This document shows, one piece after another, positions 59,806 through 64,000 of a stretch of 64,000 nt of DNA. The translations under genes were made by a program, and so were the position numbers. Source of the DNA: Polytrichum commune (lineage: Eukaryota; Streptophyta; Polytrichopsida; Polytrichales; Polytrichaceae). Every line of letters starts with the position of its first letter. Within the stretch, counting starts at the first letter, position 1. The stretch is from the NCBI GenBank assembly GCA_950295325.1, contig OX485805.1, forward strand, positions 56,754,758 to 56,818,757, read 5' to 3'. A model generated the notes under the pieces. That model was not told the DNA's origin. It did not search any database and worked only from the letters and a program-made list of their open reading frames with translations.

Positions 59806-61233
59806 ACAATGGTAAGGTAGAATTAGAAAGTCAAGAGAGTATTTTGACAGATAATGTTTTCCGTGTTTTAATCTTCTAATCAAGAAGGAATAATGTTTTA
59901 GTCCTGTATATGTGATAATGATATTGAAGACTGAGGGAGTATGCTGTGTTATGCAACTTACAGATACACAAACACTTACTGTATCAAGTGTCATTGACTT
60001 TGAACTCTTGTAACATTCCCACTGCATCACAATGTAAAATACTGAAATGGATTTATTGAATGTATCACAATTAGCATCAGATTTCTGCAGGATTGTTGCT
60101 CCCTAGTTGCTTCATCCTTGCTCTTTCAATACTAGAACATTCTCACATTTTCCAAAGAGGGACAAATTCCTGTACATCTATAGAATTTGTCAAATGAACT
60201 CGTGAAGCACCGGATCCCCCAAAAAACATACTACTTATTTAATTATGACAAACATCGGCAAACAACGTAAACAATCGTATTCAAAGGGGTGCATGAGATT
60301 GTTCTCATGTTAAGGAGAATATGATTAATTACAAAACAAAAAATGAACAAATTTCTGTTTCTGATGAATCAAGTGGATCACATGAATGGTTGTTCCTGAC
60401 TGGAGGCAACCAAATGGTATAAATTGCCGACTCTACAATAGTGCCTTCGTACAGCAGTCGCTACTTAACCTTCGACTCAAATGTTGGGAAAGAATATGAT
60501 GCAGAGTTTCAAAAACCTGTCCCCTGATTATTGTCTGTAGCGGTAGGGTGACCTGCATCAGTCCATATTTAGTGAGGTAAGAACTGGAAACACCCAGACC
60601 TTAGTATCACAACGAGCAACATTCACATTACAACAATCTGGTTGATAGTATCTACCAAGTAATAGGAGATTGAAGGCTATGGTCTAATATCTGTCAAATG
60701 TAATTCCACTACATGTGAACAAGACCACTAATTGGATGTTGTTACACAATGTCACCAATGAATAGGTTACATATATAGAATGAGGGAAGCTCATGAGTTA
60801 GTGACATAAATAATGTAGTTCTTTCTCAACATGAGCTGACATCAGTCAGTGTAAATTCATGACAATTTGAATACATGGAAGGGTTACTTCTGAGTGCTAA
60901 GCAATGGATCGATGTAGGAATAGGCACTTTAGGCAGTCATAGAACAGGCTTAAAATTGAGAGAAAGTGTACAATTTTCTTGATAGAGAGAGTTTCCAAAA
61001 CCTAATGTGCCTGGAGATACCCTGCCAATCTTATTGATACTCCATCATGATTTCCTTCTCTGTGTACAAAGTATGTCAGATTCTACACCAAGCAGGCAGT
61101 GAGATGTCTGCTGTTAAAACAGTTGAAGGTGACAGTGAGACAGGAAACCCACCAGTCAGAGGATCTGCGTGGAGGAAGATCCCATGGCAACTAGTGACGA
61201 TCAGAGGAATGTAGTGGAAGTCACCGAATGCTG
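59806..61233. other. Convergent spacer between TPR gene 2 and SnRK1
   Basis: No gene seen. It should hold the 3' UTRs of both converging genes. The open frames on the minus strand (59680-60030, 61076-61363) are wrong-frame readings of neighbouring exons or noise. Confidence 0.5.
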
Positions 61234-63458
61234 TCAGACCGCTTCCACCTCTCTCAAGAATGCCGTGCAGAGGTCCAGAAACAAAAAGTTGGGCCCACCT
61301 ACTCGTTGTACATCCAACAAATACTTCCCGTCTCTTGTCTTGTAAAGCTGCACTTGAAGCCAATGCTTATCAATATGGAGTCAATTGTAAAATATCAATG
61401 ACTATTTGAAGGAACACGCTTGCAAACTAATAACCCCTACTTTATTGCAGTAAGGATCTCCCGGGGGGGCACTAGAGGTATTTTAGAAACGACATGCGAT
61501 AAAATATAGGGTATTTAATATTCATTCGAGGTAAAATTTTGAAGAATTCCATATAAAATATAAGGGGCAAATTAATGTTGGAAACCAATTATTAAAAAAT
61601 AAAAATAAATAAATAAATACTATGCAATATAACATGTATAAGGGACCACATTTTGCTTCATCGTAGAAGATGGAGGGCCCAGTTTTATTCCATGAAGGTT
61701 TCTCTTCATTAAGGATACTTTGAACTCCATTATGTTTGAACGTTGACACGAAGGGGTATATTTGAGACAATATTTGATGTTTGAAATTCTTTTGCAAATG
61801 TTGTACGAACTCTTACTATCTTGCAAATGTTGGACAGTTCCGTTTCTTAACACACTAAATTTTAAGGTTGCACTCTACTTGCATTCTCCATTACAATCTT
61901 GTTGGTGTAATTAATTTCTAGTGTGTTTTCTTCTTGCCATACTACAACAATGCAATCCCATTGTTAAAATGCCAATTCACAATGCACTCCCCCCCCACTT
62001 CGGCTAAAAATTAAAGGCTATCAAAAATATGTAAGAAAAATAGGGCATTTAATATTGAATTCTATAGGGTATTAAAATTTTAAGCTAAGTAGATTTTTTT
62101 CTACTTTAAGGACTCCTTATATTATAATTCTTAAAGATAATACCCCCTTGAAAATAAGTGTTTGTCACAAGTGTCTCCAAAATTTTACTATGAGTGCCCC
62201 CCCCCCCCCCCAAGGATCTTCTATTTGGAAATAATTCAGCACTTTGGCCACAACATAGGATAAGCAGTCTCACTCTTTCTAGCCCTCAGAGGTATATCTG
62301 TGGTAGAGAAGACGATATTAACAGATACTGGTGACCATGGTATGAGAAGAATATGGTTGAGATGGCTATTCCAGAGACTGAAAATTTATATCCTTTGTTA
62401 AAATTCAAGATATCAAGCAGGTGTGACGAAAGCATTGTGACAAGATAATTAGAACACTCAAACAGCCAAGGTAGTGAGTGAACCTGTACCTGGACCTGAA
62501 ATCTCACTAGAAATTCTTCTGCTGGTTCTCCATCACCTGCCAGGATATCGTTTGCTTGGAGCCCAATGTCACAGGTCGGTAGTGATCCCAGGGTCATTGG
62601 TGACTTACTTAGGCTGGTACTTGTTGATGATGTCTGGCTCCTGTTTTGTGAAAGTAGAGGGAGAGGGGGTACCCACCTACACCTGAAGACACCAATTGCC
62701 CGGTTGGTAGTGAAGTAAGCAAACTGTTCCAAAAACTGGGAAAACTTGAGCCTGGATTAGTATTCACAAATCCATGCGTCAACGTACATCTCCCTATAAT
62801 AAATGTATTTTGCGAGAGATCTCACTAAGTGCTGGAGCGATGGACTTTATAAAGGCACTTTTTAATGTCGACAGTAAGTGTTAATAAGGAGCAAGGCCTT
62901 CAGTACCTGACAGAGTATGGCCCTATTTTCTTCCAAGAGATCTCCAACTCTTGCAAGGCCTTCAGGACCTCCTCCATAATATCACTAGGGTGAGCCGGAG
63001 ACTGCATACAGAACTTTCCATGTCAGATTGCTTATCCCAACATCAGAGCACTTCAGCTGTAAGGTAAAATGTCTTCAAATTTATGCAGAACATAGTCTTG
63101 ATGCAGATTTCTCATTTAATCTACTTGCTTCTTGAACTCATTGGAGTACCATCTCAAAAGGGCTCCAGGCCCTGATGGCTTTGAAATGTAACCATTTGCC
63201 AATGCAATGTTAATCTCAAAAAGTTACAAAATAAAATGGAAACAATTCAACACATGAGAATGCTGTGAGGACAACCACCTGAAGACCAACAGCCCAGCTT
63301 CCTTCTTGAGTGATCCTTGTCAAGGGTAAAACTGAAGAGGCTCCCGACTCTCTTGCTGAGAGTCCAGAAGCTCCCTGAGAGGACTCCGCTGATGGAGTAG
63401 GTGTCCCACCAGAGACACTTTGAGAAACTCCATTGCCATCAACAGCATCTTCTTCTTC
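61234..63458 (-). CDS. SnRK1: SnRK1 (SNF1/AMPK-related) alpha subunit, 3' part
   Basis: Minus-strand exons deduced from conserved residues and splice sites, in coding order: 63458-63279, 63001-62907, 62682-62490, 61347-61234 (stop TGA at 61236-61234). Phases agree throughout, giving about 193 C-terminal residues. They read EGSWAVGLQ, then SPAHPSDIMEEVLKALQELE, ISWKKIGPYSVRCRWVP, a Ser-rich linker, and FQVQLYKTRDGKYLLDVQRV, FLFLDLCTAFLREVEAV. This is the regulatory C-terminus (KA1-like, beta/gamma-subunit-binding region) of plant SnRK1 kinases, the energy sensors related to yeast Snf1 and AMPK. Kinase and UBA domains would lie beyond 64000. The upstream edge of the first listed exon is uncertain (alternative acceptor near 63490). 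The Ser-rich linker is longer than I would expect. The last intron holds a hAT-like element. Confidence 0.9.
61460..62211. mobile_element. hAT-like non-autonomous element in SnRK1 last intron
   Basis: AAGGATCT stands on both sides (61452-61459 and 62212-62219), an 8-bp target duplication as for hAT elements. Ends are inverted: CCCGGGGGGGCACT on the left and AGTG followed by C15 on the right. The interior is AT-rich and non-coding. The element lies wholly within intron 61348-62489. Confidence 0.75.
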
Positions 63459-64000
63459 CTGCAATCCACTCATCCTCATTGCTTTCCACTAAACACTGGC
63501 GAATGGCGTGTGTGCACCACAGTAACTCCACAAGAATTTGCTTCTCTCTCTAACTTCGACTATCTACTATGTTTACATGTAAACCTTAAAAACAAGGAGG
63601 CACATACAAACTACATTACTTCGGTACATTTTAACTAGGTCATTCGAATCCTATTTTAGTCTGATTTCGTTGGCATGAATAATTATGTCCTAGCAAAGCG
63701 CAATTCACATGTAATACACATGAAAATCGAGTCACAAATAGGAATCACATGATTACCTCTCTAGCTGATACAATGCTATACCTTAATTTGTACCAACAGA
63801 ACATATTTGTACGCAAACTAGTTACCTTCATAAATAAATCACCAAAAAAATAAAGTTCAACAAAGTGGAATTGTTAAAATAAACAGAGCTCGGGATGTTC
63901 TCATCCTTGACTTGGACCTAGAGATCATGGCAACCTCCGATAGACCAAACAAATTATGAAAATAATAATAAAAAGATAAACACGTGTAAAGTAATGGCCC
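63459..64000 (-). other. Upstream intron region of SnRK1, window edge
   Basis: Probably intronic sequence of the SnRK1 gene continuing off the window. I could not place a further exon with confidence. Confidence 0.45.

Noticed and set aside
61076-61363. 95-codon minus-strand frame over the SnRK1 last exon
   Set aside because: It is the wrong frame; the +1-shifted frame gives LYKTRDGKYLLD and a proper stop.
62286-62732. 148-codon minus-strand frame taken as a whole gene
   Set aside because: Only 62490-62682 is coding, as one SnRK1 exon; the rest is intron on both sides.

Overview
The window is nuclear DNA of a land plant: GT-AG introns, an LRR-malectin receptor-like kinase, a SnRK1 (SNF1-related kinase) alpha subunit and large AT-rich intergenic space crowded with small transposons. 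Low gene density and unusual TPR/AP2-like proteins fit a seed-free plant (lycophyte, fern or bryophyte), but the species cannot be fixed from sequence alone.

Layout. 1-22 kb: no gene that I can support; LINE-like 3' end, degenerate and exact tandem repeats, foldback elements, a Tourist-like MITE, a three-unit 320-bp array. 22.3-26 kb: less repetitive, with a TATA-like box, possibly the 5' region of the next gene. 26.08-34.86 kb (+): an eight-exon LRR-malectin receptor kinase whose exons join in phase to 1,181 codons; its introns hold copies of several dispersed repeats. 39.62-42.62 kb and 56.86-59.81 kb (+): two large single-exon paralogues with 13 TPR units, a hydrophobic segment, a degenerate AP2/ERF-like module and a conserved unknown C-terminal domain. 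Between them lies a two-unit long tandem duplication (about 44.9-53.3 kb) riddled with nested insertions (Tourist-like MITEs, a pogo/Tigger-like element with a transposase remnant, a GC-rich foldback element). 61.23-63.46 kb (-): the 3' part of a SnRK1 alpha gene, reconstructed from four small exons that no single open frame reveals; its last intron carries a hAT-like element with an 8-bp target duplication. Its kinase part lies outside the window.

Functionally the genes form no operon-like unit. The receptor kinase should act in cell-surface signalling and SnRK1 in energy signalling. The TPR/AP2-like pair has no function I can name; its domain combination is the best candidate here for something undescribed. 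The other main interest is the nested-insertion record, where several elements can be dated relative to each other and empty sites are visible in paralogous copies.
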